Below, in pieces: positions 21,685 through 33,300 of a stretch of 64,000 nt of DNA; position 1 is the first letter of the stretch, and the number at the start of each line of letters is the position of its first letter. A program made the position numbers and the translations under genes. The stretch covers positions 12,557,002 to 12,621,001 of the forward strand of contig OX419340.1 in NCBI GenBank assembly GCA_948470475.1, written 5' to 3'. The notes beneath the pieces are model-generated. The model saw only the letters and a program-made list of their open reading frames with translations. It ran no database searches and was not told the origin of the DNA. This DNA comes from Galaxea fascicularis. Its lineage: Eukaryota; Cnidaria; Anthozoa; Scleractinia; Euphylliidae.

Positions 21685-23870
21685 TTGAATGCTTTGGACA
21701 CCGCGTCAGTTCTTCTTGGCACTTGCCGGTTGAATTTTGTCAGTTTATCTGAAACACAACAACAACTGCGATGTTCGAAGGCATTGAGATGGTTCCGGAA
21801 ACAACCGTCTCGACGCGAAGAAAGGAAAATTAAAAATAAATTGAAATGTTAACTACCAAAATACTGAAGAAGGCCCGCGAAGAGAGGTAACTTGCGGTCG
21901 TTAATTTGATAAACCTGTCAAATCAGAAATTACTAACATGCGTTCAATGTTATGCCTCCCGCGACACTTCTGGGCACGGCAAAAGCGAAGCAGCGAAGCA
22001 ACATGAATAATCTGGTTATTTGATCTGTATTTGCTCCGAGATCTTCGAAATCGCCATGCTACATTTCAGTTTGGAGTTAAGCCGATGGATTTATTTGCCC
22101 CTGAATAACTTACCTTATAATCCATCAAATATTTTCGCGAGCACGCGTTCGGTCTAAACGCAACAATGCTAGAGACCTCGGAGCTCTCGGAAAACTGTTC
22201 GCTTCTCGGAAAAGAAGATGTCCGCGAACAAATATCTGAGCATATTTTCGCGCCAAACGGAGACTTTTGTTTATTTCTGTTTAACTGAATAACGACACAT
22301 GTCAGCAAATCATTGGCGTAAGTTTCTTTGGAAATGATCGTAAAATTGGCCAAACATCTACTACAAGGGTCACTTTTTAAGGAAAACAAAAATCACCACT
22401 TTTTTTCTACACAATTTCTACTGACCCGCTGAATTTAAAACTAACGCCAATATTGGTAAGAATGGCTTCTCTGTTTTCTTGGAGGTACAAAAATTCTATG
22501 GAGCGATCCGCGGAGTACTATCCTCCACATTTTAGATACTTACATTTAGTTTGGCTGAGAGAACTTGCGTAAATAAAGAAAGACGTTTCGTTTCTCGATC
22601 GTCATCCGTTGAAATTGTGAGCGCTGGGCACTGAAGGCTTAATGAAAACAAACTACTTCGACCTGGTTGGATTCGTGCTTTGAGCTTCATAAAGGGCGCA
22701 AAAAGAACTCAAGGGAAAAATAACAGATGTTGAATATATCTTTATTGTACGAGAAATGCGGTCCGCACATCGAACTTAAGTTAATTGAACTCAAAACAAT
22801 CAAATATAGCAGCAAGCCTAGGTAATTAGCAATTGCAATTCTCTTTTGTTCTCTTTTCAATTTTTTTGAGTGTTATGGCCTTCAGTCTGCCTGAAATTCA
22901 TGAAAAGGCAGATTGCACGGCTCACTCGTTGCCGAACGGCCACTTTTTCAAAGATATAAAAATCAAAAAGTCAGTGTTTAAATTCTGGGAATTCAGGGGC
23001 ACAAATCGAATCTGTCCCTCACTTTATCTGTTCCCCGGAGGTATTGTGCTGGCTGGCAAAATATCAGTTATTTCCGGGAGTTGGTTATGAAATTTCTTTC
23101 TGCTGATGATTTCGGGTGGTAATTACTGAAGTGTGCTAGCAGTGTGGATTCTTGTGAGAAATTTAGGTCTCCTTTCCCCCCCCCTGCCTCCCCCCCCCCT
23201 CACTGAATGCTTGTTTTGAGGCCTTTTGCCACGCCCATTTGGGCTTACGACATATGAAATTGCCTTTTTTGTTGTTGTGAAGGGTGCTCAATTTGTACCT
23301 GGCTGAGAAACCAACCAATGTTATCTAGCTGGCTGAGAAATATCTTGTGTGTCTTGCTGGCAAAAAGGAACAGATATTTTTTTTCCCAGCAATATTAAAA
23401 AAGACCTGAAAATGCCTGAATAACATTTAGTTTTATTAACTGGGGTATGATAATACATTTTTCAACAAATTGGTCGTTTTGTGCCCCTGGGTATTCACTT
23501 CACATATGATTATCACACTAAACCCGGAAAGCTGAACTTTGACGAATTGATTCATCCAAGAAAACAGATGTTGTTAAGTTGTTTGTGATTGAACTTCTAT
23601 TCTTTTAAACAGTAGGAGTCGATGCAAGTTGATTTCCAACATTTTTTTTTAATTCACTACAGCGGAGGAAGTACATTGAATAATGATGTACGAAAGATAA
23701 ACCCTGTCGTGAATTGCTTTATGTCATAGAAAAGAAACGAGATTTTTTTTTATCAATTAGAGACCCTTTCTTGCTTTTGCGTGGGTAGAGAGAAGCATGC
23801 CATCGTTTAGTGCAAGTGTTCCGCAAATCTGGTCTTTTTTCCCTTCACTTGGATAGGTGTTATAGACCAC
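21685..23870. other. Intergenic stretch, nothing firmly recognised
   Basis: Low-complexity C runs occur at about 23165-23210. A small frame at 22833-23090 (+) begins with a signal-peptide-like 'MQFSFVLFSIFLSVMAFS'. It has only two cysteines after that, no splice context and no recognisable domain, so I do not call it a gene. Confidence 0.35.
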
Positions 23871-23872
23871 TT

Positions 23873-24044
23873 TCATAATGGCCGCCGATAATATTGTTCT
23901 TTTGTATCTATGTTAATTAGACTTACTGGCCTCATTTTAGCGCAAACATTCTTTTGTATTTTGCTCATAGCAGCGAGGTCAGAAAGGCTTATCAGCATTA
24001 AAACAAAAGAATATTTTATTTGGCCGCCATTATGAAAGAAGTAT
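23873..24044. mobile_element. Short palindromic MITE
   Basis: Inverted ends 'ACCACTTTCATAATGGCCGC' (about 23875) and 'GCCGCCATTATGAAAGAAGT' (about 24023), 172 bp in all. TA occurs on both outer edges, which suggests a Tc1/mariner-type target. Confidence 0.6.
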
Positions 24045-25007
24045 ATTGAACGGTTATTTAAAGGTCTGGTAGGGATGTTAAATTGCCTTCATAAAGCAAA
24101 ACTTGAATGTCGAAAGTGTTTGCGAAGCAGTTTGGGCTTTCCATTGGGCTTTCATTGTTGCGTAACTTTCAATCTTGACCATAACCTCTTTATGAAGGCC
24201 CGTGCAAACACCGCCTCACAACGGTGTTGGTCAACATGGATAGGCTAAGTGCCATTCAACACGGTGTTGGTTATTGTAGTTCTTGACTACAACATTAAAC
24301 AATTGCCACTGTGTTTAAATGCAGCCAATATGTTGGGACAAACAATGCTGCAAGCGTTTGTATGGGTCTTCATAAGGTCGCTACACAAGAAGGGAATATT
24401 CGCAATAGCTGCCGGGAATGGGCGCTGGGACCAATTCCCTTCGTGTAAACCAAACTAGAAAAATCTATTCGCGGGGACCAAAATCAAGTTGAAATTCGTG
24501 GAACCATTCTAAGGGAACATTCCCCTGAAAAATGTTTGTACTCCTCGTGGGAACTGTGCGTCGTACGAATATTTCCTGCGAGTTTTCCCCTCGTGTGTCG
24601 AACATGCTACTACACACAGAGTGGTTACTATTGAGAGTATAATATTTTAAAGTCTTGTACAAAATTAGAGTTTAAAAGCTGAATCAAACCGCACTAAACT
24701 TCTAATTTCGGAGAAAATTAAATCTAAAATACATGTGGACGTGTTTAAGGACAAAAGCCGATTACTATATCATTGAATAGTACTATGGGAATCGTAATGA
24801 GACTCTTCTCCATAGCCGGTCTGCAGGGTAAGAAAGGGGTTTTGTCCTAAAGAAAAACAACGCCGGTTGCACTTGAACTGAAGGTGACACTAAAAACACG
24901 TCATTTATACGATGATGTTATTTGTTTACAATCGCCATAAGGCTTCAGGTTTAATAACTTTTCTGGAGCGAATTACACCTATCGTCAAATACGTTGCACG
25001 GATATTC
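24045..25007. other. Spacer, nothing recognised
   Basis: Contains two copies of 'ACGGTGTTGG' (about 24218 and 24260) but no gene signal. Confidence 0.35.
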
Positions 25008-25205
25008 AACAGTAAGTCTGATGGTAACCATGGAAACATGTCAGGCGAAGTAAGTGACCAGACAAGACTATCAAATCCAGATAACTTTCGAAAAACTCCA
25101 GGATTCACGAATTTGGAAAAAAAATGAGCACATTGTCAGTAAATCAGAATTCATATTCTCGAGTCTTTGAATCACTTTGTTGGCGCTGTACTGGTTGCCG
25201 TTGAT
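25008..25205 (+). pseudogene. Inverted partial copy of the gene B PAN exon and adjoining intron
   Basis: The plus strand reads 'KSDGNHGNMSGEVSDQTRL' then 'SNPDNFRKTPGF', against 'KSDGNHGNMACELSNQTRL' and 'SNPDNFRKIPGL' in gene B. Similarity continues past the exon into intron sequence ('CAGAATTCATATTCTC...'), so this is a genomic duplication and not a retrocopy. A conserved PAN cysteine (ACEL) is replaced by glycine (SGEV), the splice donor is damaged and a TGA follows. The 5' half of the exon is missing. Confidence 0.75.
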
Positions 25206-26455
25206 CAGGAGCCCATCGGGAGAAATGGCTATTGTTCTCTCGACATTTACTTACAGCTTAAGAAAGCTCTAGATCTGTCATACTACGCGTTATTATTCAA
25301 AGACGATCAGGCAGAACCTAATTGATTGGTTACCAAGAACGCACGCTAACCTCCATAGGGAATATCGCAGGGCTCATTATCTAAAAGTAGGCGGAGCATT
25401 TAAACAAAAGGTGGCAGACGCCATTGTTATTGTTTTATTTCTTAAAACTAGAATACTCGAGTTTACAAAGCTTTGCATAAAAAAGTGTTCGTTGGTTTCG
25501 TTAAACCTGACAGAATGCTATTCTTATTGCTGCGTCAAAGAAAAGGAAAGGTTATGATTCATGAAATTCTCCGATCCCGCTTACTTCAGTTTCTTTCAGA
25601 CTAAATAAGATATAACTAAATGTCGCCGTTTTCAGTTCGCGATCACTTGGTTTCTTTCAAACTATCTAGTTTCTTTCAATCATATTTGCCACCACGCTGG
25701 CTTTCCATAATAAGTTGTGTCATTAAGAGGGAGGCCCATGGCCCCCCAAAAACTATTGAATGCCGACCAGGTTACAGTGCCCTTTGTGTTTAAAGCCTCC
25801 AGAAGCTTTGGACCCCAGAGGGCATTCTGCCGCTTTAGAGGTGTCCGCGGCGGTGGTGGTTATTGCTCTGCATCATCCATTATTAATAATTATGGTTGAG
25901 AAGAGTAGCTTTAAATCCAGTACATTTGCCCTGTTGCATATGGGAGAGTATTTATCTTGAGAGCATGCACAGATTTAGTCATCCTATTTTTTTTTCGCAA
26001 AAAATTGGTTTTATTAACGGAGTTGATTATGTGAATTGTCCACCGTAAAGGGATTCTAAAAGCTAATCGGTCTAATTCAACAATCCAATTTACTCCACAA
26101 CTCGAACGCATCCTTTGTTACGCACGTTAAGTTGTCTGCGCGTGGATCGAAGCTACGGAATCGAATGTCTAGACTTGAATGAACGACTACCTTTTTTTCC
26201 TTCTGCCTCGCGGTGATTTAAAGCAGTGTTGTGAAAGCCAGGTGAGTTTCACTTTGATTTATATTGCATAAATTAAACTATTTTGTCGGAATAATTGACA
26301 GCGATTGGTGCATTTCGATCCTGCGGCATTCCTTTATCGCATTTTTTGAATGTCCTATGCATGGCTATCAATTGTTCCAAGTTTGAAAAAATCTTGGTAG
26401 TACATCCTTTTTAAGGGAATTACCTTAATTGCTGTTTGGTCTACACTCTTGAGGC
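25206..26455. other. Spacer, nothing recognised
   Basis: Short frames only, with no domain, repeat boundary or exon recognised. Confidence 0.35.
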
Positions 26456-27103
26456 CCCTGTTCCCAAAAAGCCGATTAAACTATCCCCTGATTAAGAGTT
26501 AAACCAAGATTAAATTTCATACTCCCGGCCGGAATAACTAATCGGGAGATAAAATGGTGTTCCTGGAATCATCTGGATTTAATCCTCGATTCACTATCCT
26601 CCGATTTAAATCAGATTAAACCAGTAAAACCAGTTATTCGCAGGTTTGCGGCTACGCATGCATGCGAACGGAAGGGAACAAATAGTGGCGGAAAGTGTCA
26701 CGGGACGTGAAGAAATCGACTCTGAACCAAAACAAAGAAAAAGAAACCCCAACTTTTCCGTTTACGAAATTGGCGTGATCACTGAAAATGTTCAAAGAAA
26801 CCTTGAGTCGAAACTAACAAACAATGTCACCAACAAAAAAAAACAAGAAATCTGGGAAGAAATAACACGAGCTGTTAATCCAGTGGAAACAGCAAACCGT
26901 GCGGTGTCCGAGGTGAAGAACAAGTGGAAAAACCTTCACAGTACCGCGAAAAAAAGAGTTTTCTGAATTTAAGATAGATTCGAAGAAGATTGGAGGAGGG
27001 CCGCCGCCGAAACCCCCAAGTGTTTCAAGTAAAGAAATTATTGAAGTGTTTGATGAGTTTGAAGACACCCCGGGTTTCAGCGGCTTGACTGGGTTTAATA
27101 CAG
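26456..27103 (+). mobile_element. Harbinger-type Myb/SANT-like DNA-binding ORF, frameshifted
   Basis: The frame from 26646 reads a trihelix Myb/SANT-like domain: 'RKRNPNFSVYEIGVITENV', 'QEIWEEITRAVNPV' and 'VKNKWKNLHSTAKK'. This domain type is found in the accessory ORF of PIF/Harbinger transposons and in domesticated relatives such as NAIF1 and Zeste-like proteins. A run of seven A's near 26950 shifts the frame. With one base fewer it continues 'FSEFKIDSKKIGGGPPPKPP' and 'DTPGFSGLTGF', then meets a GTATAT that could be a donor. Upstream, 'CCTGTTCCCAAAAAGCCG' at about 26457 looks like a Harbinger-style end, but I did not find its partner, nor a DDE transposase. The gene is either a relic or a truncated host paralogue. 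Confidence 0.6.
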
Positions 27104-28090
27104 GTATATAAACAACACTGTCGTTCCTAGCGAGGTTACGAAACTTGTCACGTGATCATCGACCGGCCATGCGTTGTCTATGTTCTTTTGAGTTGATCAT
27201 GCGATCGCCTTACATTTTCTGACATTCTCGTCCCCAGAGCTCACGATCCTTCTGGCCTGCGGCAGAAATCGAACCGAACAAAAAAGTCCGGATACATGCG
27301 TGGAAAAGATAAGTTTTTGTATTTAAATTAAGTTTAAGCTTAAATACTGTAAACGTTCCATCACATTTCACATTTGAATTTGACAATGCTTTCACGAAAA
27401 TCTAAGTTTTCGTTTTTAGAGGGTTGCATTCGACTGCACCACATTTTAGCCGATCCTACACGAGCTTCCACGATGAATTTTAGCTTAAAGTAAATGAATT
27501 TCACTAATTGCTTAAATTTGAATGGTAAATGGTCAAATCCTTGTGTAACCAATAAAATAATTGAGCAATTTAGCACAAAATCAACGGCAATTTAGTATCA
27601 AGTTGTTTGATATATGTGTGCTCTATTGAATTAGATAGAACAACTGTACTCGCTAAGGGACTGTTCATTTTTTACGAGGTAGGGGGGGGGCTGGTGGAAT
27701 TTTTTAAACCCCCATTACGAATTGCCATGCCCCCCACAGACGGCCATTTTTTTGGGTGACCCCCCCCCTTTCAAAAGAGACATGATCATAATTAAACCTG
27801 ACATGCCTATATTTTGCAGCGTACAATATGGTTTGTATTTTCTGTTTAATGTAAAGCTGTTGACAACTCATTCTACAGATTTAGCAGCCACTTCTGTTAA
27901 TTCAAAAAATAAATTCTGTCCATTTCATAGGGCACTTCTTCACTATTTTTCAAACATAAAAAAATAGAGAGAATCAAAAGAAATAAAAGTCAATTTCCAA
28001 TCTTGGGCTTATGGATCTTCCAGAGCGTGTCGTTGCTGGCCTCTCAACTTCTTCCTCGTCATCGATAAAGGCAAGGATGACATCTTCACC
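27104..28090. other. Spacer with G/C-run segment
   Basis: No gene. The segment 27655-27775 ('GGGACTGTTCATTTTTTACG', G run, C run) resembles 19783-19860 and is probably a repeat. Confidence 0.35.
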
Positions 28091-28091
28091 C

Positions 28092-29005
28092 CTAGACTGA
28101 GTTGATGGAATCATTGTCGTTCTTATCATTATCATCGCTTTCACTTCTGCTGTACTCATCTTTATCGCTGTCACTGTCTTGTAACGATTCTTTATCAGCT
28201 CCATCTCTTTCTCTTAGTCTTGTTTGCAGACTGTTCCAGAGACTTACTGTGCGATAAAAGAATGCCCTTTGTCCAGATTTAGATTTATATAAGGGTATAT
28301 GCAAAAGTTGGGGGTTTCTGGTCGAGCGACCACTTACTTCGCCACGTGTTAAAAACTTCGGAGAGAGATAAGTAGGAGCGGAGCCAGTCATACATTTAAA
28401 AGCAAGCACGGCGTCGCGGAGATATAGTTGAGATTTAATACATGTAGGTAGCAAGTGCAGTTCTTTCAGGAGCGGAGTAACGTGGTCAAATTTTCTAGAA
28501 CCACAGATAATCCTGGCTGCAAAGTTCTGGACCGCTTGGAGCTTTAGGAGGTTGGTGACCGCTGTATTGGACCAGACGGAGGAACAATAAAACAACTTAC
28601 TAAACACTAAAGTATTAATTATTGTAATTAAAGTCGATCTGTCAAACACATGCTTAACACGATTAATTTGAGCTAAACTTGAGAAGCAGGAAGAAACTGT
28701 TTTAACGGTATGCTCGTGAAAAGTAAGGCTCGAGTCGAAAGTCACGCCCAAGTCTTTAACGACGTGCACCGGTGTTAATTCTTTTCCTAAGACGGCGAGA
28801 CGAATAACCGGGAGATTTTGTAACCTTTGTCGACTTCCATAAACAATAAGCTTAGTTTTATCAGGGTTCAAAAGAAGACGATTTTCAAAGCACCAGTTTC
28901 GGATATGTAGAAGTTCAAATCAGCAACAGCCTTAGCCCAGTAATGGACTGGGAAAGAAATGTAAAGTTTTGTGTCGTCGACGTAACTTTCGGTAAGACAG
29001 GACCG
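28092..29005 (-). mobile_element. CR1/L2-like LINE reverse transcriptase C-terminal fragment
   Basis: An open frame 28871-28092 reads 'LNPDKTKLIVYGSRQ'-like sequence (first residues MNPDKTKL), 'HVVKDLGVTFDSSLTFHEH', 'SKLFYCSSVWSNT', 'VQNFAARIICGSRKFDHVTP' and 'AFFYRTVSLWNSL'. Upstream, in another frame, 'LTESYVDDTKLYIS' gives the catalytic YVDD box (about 29000). A frameshift at about 28880 separates the two. The frame ends in an acidic tail rich in D, S and E, encoded by a simple-sequence tract (28090-28200), which is probably read-through rather than part of the enzyme. The fragment is 5'-truncated just upstream of YVDD. Confidence 0.8.
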
Positions 29006-29013
29006 GGGGATTA

Positions 29014-29367
29014 TTGGTAGATCGTTTAGGTAATGATCTACCAAAATGTATTCTGTATCCTTCTTGCCTTACCGTCCTTGAAGGGTGCATCGGCATTGAG
29101 AAAGTTTCCGAATTGCTTTTTGATCGAGATGCGGCATACATTGCACAGCTCTTGCAAGGAAACCATTTCAGCACCGCCGCAGGAAGCAGAATTATCACAA
29201 ACCTGAAGCCAGAGGTTAGAGATAACGTGTACTGCTTCATGTACCCTGAAGAGTATGCTATGACTGAAAACGACGAAAGTGACTCTAGCAGCAGCGCGAG
29301 CAAGGAGGAAGAGCTTGGCAATGATCACGAAGAGGAGCATGCGCAGATAGACGTTGGACTGCACTAA
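29014..29367 (+). CDS. Unrecognised ORF with acidic tail (possible terminal exon)
   Basis: An open frame of 117 codons reads 'LPKCILYPSCLTVLEGCIG' and 'LLFDRDAAYIAQLLQGNHF', ending in an acidic, serine-rich tail (SDSSSSASKEEELGNDHEEE). I recognise no family. The mixed hydrophobic/charged composition and the acidic tail look protein-like. A possible acceptor ('GATCGTTTAG') lies at about 29030, so it could be a last exon starting near there. It starts immediately after the truncated 5' edge of the LINE at 28092-29005. It could also be part of an unrecognised transposon gene. Confidence 0.3.
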   Translation: MVDRLGNDLPKCILYPSCLTVLEGCIGIEKVSELLFDRDAAYIAQLLQGNHFSTAAGSRIITNLKPEVRDNVYCFMYPEEYAMTENDESDSSSSASKEEELGNDHEEEHAQIDVGLH

Positions 29368-29743
29368 CCTGATGAAGAATCTTTTAATGATAGTTTCCTA
29401 GCTTTTAAAATTGTTGTCGTGGAACTGAATGCTGTCATGTAAACGCAGAACAAAAGTTTTTGATACATTTATATACCTTCTGCTTGTTTTCTTAGCTTTG
29501 TTACTCACAGCAATTTAAGTACGAAAACCCCTTTTGTTTCAAACGTTAAGTTATAAATACTTTTCTCGTGAAAGTTCTTTTTGGGAGGCTGGTGGGGTCT
29601 GAGCTGTGTCGGGAAAGGTTTGGAAGTGATTATTCTATCAAGATCAGGTCGACTTCTCAACGCATCTGAGACCTGCAAATGCAAATGTACACTACAGTAA
29701 AATGGTCACAGCTCATCAACAAGAAAGGCTTCAAAGCTACTAA

Positions 29744-30463
29744 GGCCTTGGGCAAACGTCGAATCCAACTCGAATATAATTCATCGAACCTATTTATTTT
29801 GAAATAGGCGCATGAATGATGCGACGTTTGCTGCAATTAAATTCGACTCAAATTAATCGATTCGACTCTAGCATAGGTTCGAGTTGCCAACTCGGATAAT
29901 GCGACAGTGGCTCGGCGTGCCGGCAAACGTCGCTCCAAACACGCGCCGAACTCAATTCATAAATCATGCAAATTACAAAATAATTTATTTAAATGTGATA
30001 GACTGGGCAAATGCCACAAAAATACATACTCCCCCATCTGCCAAACACTATTTCCCCCCTGACGAGCATGCGCAGTGCGAAGACAATGTCTCGACCGGAA
30101 AGAGCAAGATTTAGAAAGGCATTGAAGACATCGCACTTGAGCTCGGAGTAGTAGCTGTCGTCTTTGATACACTGATCTCAGAGCTGTATGCAATGCCCTT
30201 CTTCTCTGCCTATTTTTTGCAATTAATTGTCAAAGTAAGGCGTCGCGAGCACTATGTTCCGGCATCTCGCTTACAACTACTAACATTAATTAGCAGCGCT
30301 TCGGGTGAATAGCACGGGGGCGCGTGCTTATTCCTGTGTTTTAATTAAGCCAACTGGTGAAATAGGTGCGACGTTTGCTGTCAAGCTGAAATGAAGTCGA
30401 CTCTTTGTCGCGCCTATTTAAATGTATTCGACGCGACTTTAGATTCGACGTTTGCCCTAGGCC
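29744..30463. mobile_element. 720-bp MITE with TAA target duplication (PIF/Harbinger-like)
   Basis: Terminal inverted repeats of 22 bases with one mismatch ('GGCCTTGGGCAAACGTCGAA' on the left; the complement of 'GGCCTAGGGCAAACGTCGAA' on the right). TAA flanks both ends (29741-29743 and 30464-30466). Three-base TWA/TAA duplications are the PIF/Harbinger hallmark. The internal subterminal motif 'GCGACGTTTGC' recurs in both orientations. No coding capacity. Confidence 0.75.
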
Positions 30464-30466
30464 TAA

Positions 30467-31580
30467 GTTTACGAAAGGATTGCTCCAATCATTTCAGTGT
30501 TAGCAAACCCACGACAAAGGATTCACTTCCAAGCTTATATCTAAAGAGATATTTGACAATGGATAAAACAGAATATCACATCTGTACTGATATGGTCAAA
30601 TTTTACACTGCGTATGTGTTCCGAGCTCAATTAAATACTGTTTTATCCATTGAATACTTGTGTACTTCTCTCTCCTCGCCCTTATAAATGTACCTATGGC
30701 AAACAAAGACGTTGGGCTGAAACAATTTAACTTATCATTAAATAAAACAACTTACGGGACAACCAAAAAAAAAAAAGGAAAGATTGCAGGAGAACTTACA
30801 ATTGCCTGTCCGGATATCTTCGATCGTTGTCGCATTCGTAAACGGCACACCGGCCCGTTTTCCTATATTTTAATACAAAATGTCGTATATACATACATAA
30901 AATATCGTTAAGGATAAATAAGCATTCAGAAACCTTTAAAAATTCTCGAAAACCGGATTTAACATTGACAACCAACTGCGAATTTACCACGAATTCAACT
31001 GTTTGCCCCCTAAGTGACCACGTGACCCTAATATTTTCCCGCCAACACCTAAGCGCCCGCAAAGATGGCTGGCAGCGTGAATAAGGTCTATTAATTAGCT
31101 GAATTCGCCTGCTTAATAAGCCGATATTAAGGCCCACTAAAAAGGCAGGAATCCACCCTTGTATAGTGGAAACGGCTAACGAACTGAACTTAACAGAAAG
31201 AAAAAAGTGTGAAATGTTTAAAATAAGGGATTTGAATTTTAGTTTCAAACCGTTTGTTCTTTTCTATAGTTTGTTCTTTTCTATAGTTTCTATAGTACAG
31301 GTTGTTGTGAATTTTCGTATTCTATTAAATTTAAGAAGTGCTTGGAAACAGTCGGAACATGCGTGACTGGCACCTTTTGACAAATTATTGAGCAAGTGCG
31401 AAATCTCTTAAATTTATCATCATATTAGTTTCTTTTTAGTTTTTGGAGCGTGGCCATCCTTGATGACCCGCAGGTGAAAGGAAGTTTTTTATGTGAATGC
31501 CAATTTCATCGTCAATGCTGCTGTTGTTTGCTCGTGGTTTCCAAGCGGGCAGCTTCACAGGACCTTAATACGTGCAGGAC
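30467..31580. other. Spacer, nothing recognised
   Basis: No gene or repeat boundary identified. A small local duplication 'GTTTGTTCTTTTCTATAGTT' occurs at about 31253-31285. Confidence 0.35.
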
Positions 31581-31584
31581 GAAA

Positions 31585-32054
31585 ACACAACTGAGTTGAT
31601 AAAACCAAATTTTCTTGAAAAGGTAATAAACGTTTTAAAAACAGGAATTAAGGTTGATGGGACAGGACAGAGGGATAGGCCGGCCCTGTTGCATATGAAG
31701 ATATTTTATTTTTGTAGTTTTTTCTTGTTTACTAATGTATCAGTGCACCATGCTGAATCCCCAATGTTTATCCACATTTCATTAGGAAACCTTGTTCTTA
31801 ACAAAAATATATATATATATTCAAATTCAGACAAATGATGCTATTCACAAGTTCACTGTATTGTCTCCCATTATGCTTGGCAAGAAGACGCAAGTTGCTA
31901 ATAAAAAAAAATCTATAAGACTGGTAGGTTTTTACAGTCTAAATCAGTACAACTTCACTGTAAGATGCGTGAAAAGTCTTTGCACCATTACAGGGCCGTA
32001 GCCAAACAAAAATTCTTACTGGCGAAATCTCTGGGCCACCTCTTATTTCACTTT

Positions 32055-32103
<49 letters not shown>

Positions 32104-33300
32104 ATAAATAAAACCTAATATTAATTTATGAATGCGCAGTTTCGAAGAGGACCGTTCTCGTTGCTGGAGACGTCTATGTTTGGACCGGAAATCACTTCAC
32201 AAAAAGTGAACCCCAAACCGTTTTACATTTCAATTTGTGATCAAGGAAAAACTGAAACTGTACTCACTTGTACCTCCCTACCAAATTTGCGCTCAAACCA
32301 AAACGCGCTTTTTCCTCCATCATTGAATTTATAATGCTGGCCGCTTTATATTCTGTACGCTCACAGAGTTTATTAGATAATTGAAAAGGCAGAGAATAAA
32401 TAGTTAAACTTTGCTTATTGTATCCAAATATTTTCCCCTAACAAACAGAAGACACATTTAAAAAAACAGTTATTTTTTACGGCCGAGTCGAGTGCCTCGG
32501 TTCACCTCATACTAGCTACCGCCCTCTGTCATCTTCAGCGATCCCCCGTTGTTTTGCCAATTAACGCAATTTAGTTTGCTTGAATGAGGATCATTAGCAG
32601 TTTTAGACAGGAAGAGGAAGCAAACATTTTAATTTAAACAGGAAAAACAAGAGGCGTTACTGAAATCAAGAATAATTAACGAAATAGAGGCGTTTTAAAA
32701 ACAGCAATTGAGAGCGTTCAAGGGACAGGAAAGTGGGTTAGGCAGGCCCTGTTGCATATGAAGAAATTGTGTTTTTAAACTTTTTTGTTTGCCCAATGCG
32801 TTTCATAGCGTACCATGCTGAATCACCAACTATGTTGTTTATCCACATTTTATTACGAAACCTTGTTCTTAATTAAAACTATTCAAATTCAGATAATACA
32901 TGAATAAGAAAGAGTTTCTTCTCAATAGGTCATCATTGGTAGGGGGTTAGGGGTGGGGAGGCCTTAATTTTCAATTTGAATTGATCAACATTGTACGCTG
33001 CTTTATAATGGAAGGCCGCTTTATATTCTATGCACTCACACATTTCATTCGATGATTAAAATGGCAGAGAACAAACAGTTAAATTCTACGTTATCGAATC
33101 CAAATATTTTTCTCTAACAGACTGAAACCACATCAATTTTTATCTAGACGAGTACCTCGGTTCGCCTCTTACAAGCTACGGCCCTGTGACATCTGCAGCA
33201 ATCCCCCGTTGTTTTGTTAATTAAGGCACAATTTAGCTTGCAACTTTTTTAACTTGTGTGAATGAAGATAATTAACAGTTTTAGACAGGATGCTTAATTA
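31585..33300 (+). repeat. Direct duplication of a 0.65-1.05 kb unit
   Basis: Two copies in tandem. Copy 1 segments at about 31600-31810 and 32338-32617 match copy 2 segments at about 32680-32890 and 33007-33292. Shared landmarks are 'GGCCCTGTTGCATATGAAG', 'CCGCTTTATATTCT', 'GCAATCCCCCGTTGTTTTG' (one variant 'GCGATCCCCCG') and 'AACAGTTTTAGACAGGA'. Copy 1 has about 400 extra bases, including an AAT microsatellite. A partial third start ('GTTGATAAAACCAAATTTTC') is at about 33500. The unit is non-coding, with many substitutions between copies. Confidence 0.7.
32060..32106. repeat. (AAT)n microsatellite
   Basis: About 15 AAT units, inside copy 1 of the duplicated unit. Confidence 0.9.

Noticed and set aside
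22833..23090. Small secreted protein with signal-peptide-like start
   Set aside because: The hydrophobic start is suggestive, but the rest lacks a cysteine pattern, splice signals or conservation that I can judge.
28092..28871. A 259-residue host gene with an acidic tail
   Set aside because: The body is plainly a LINE reverse transcriptase C-terminus; the tail is read-through into a simple repeat.
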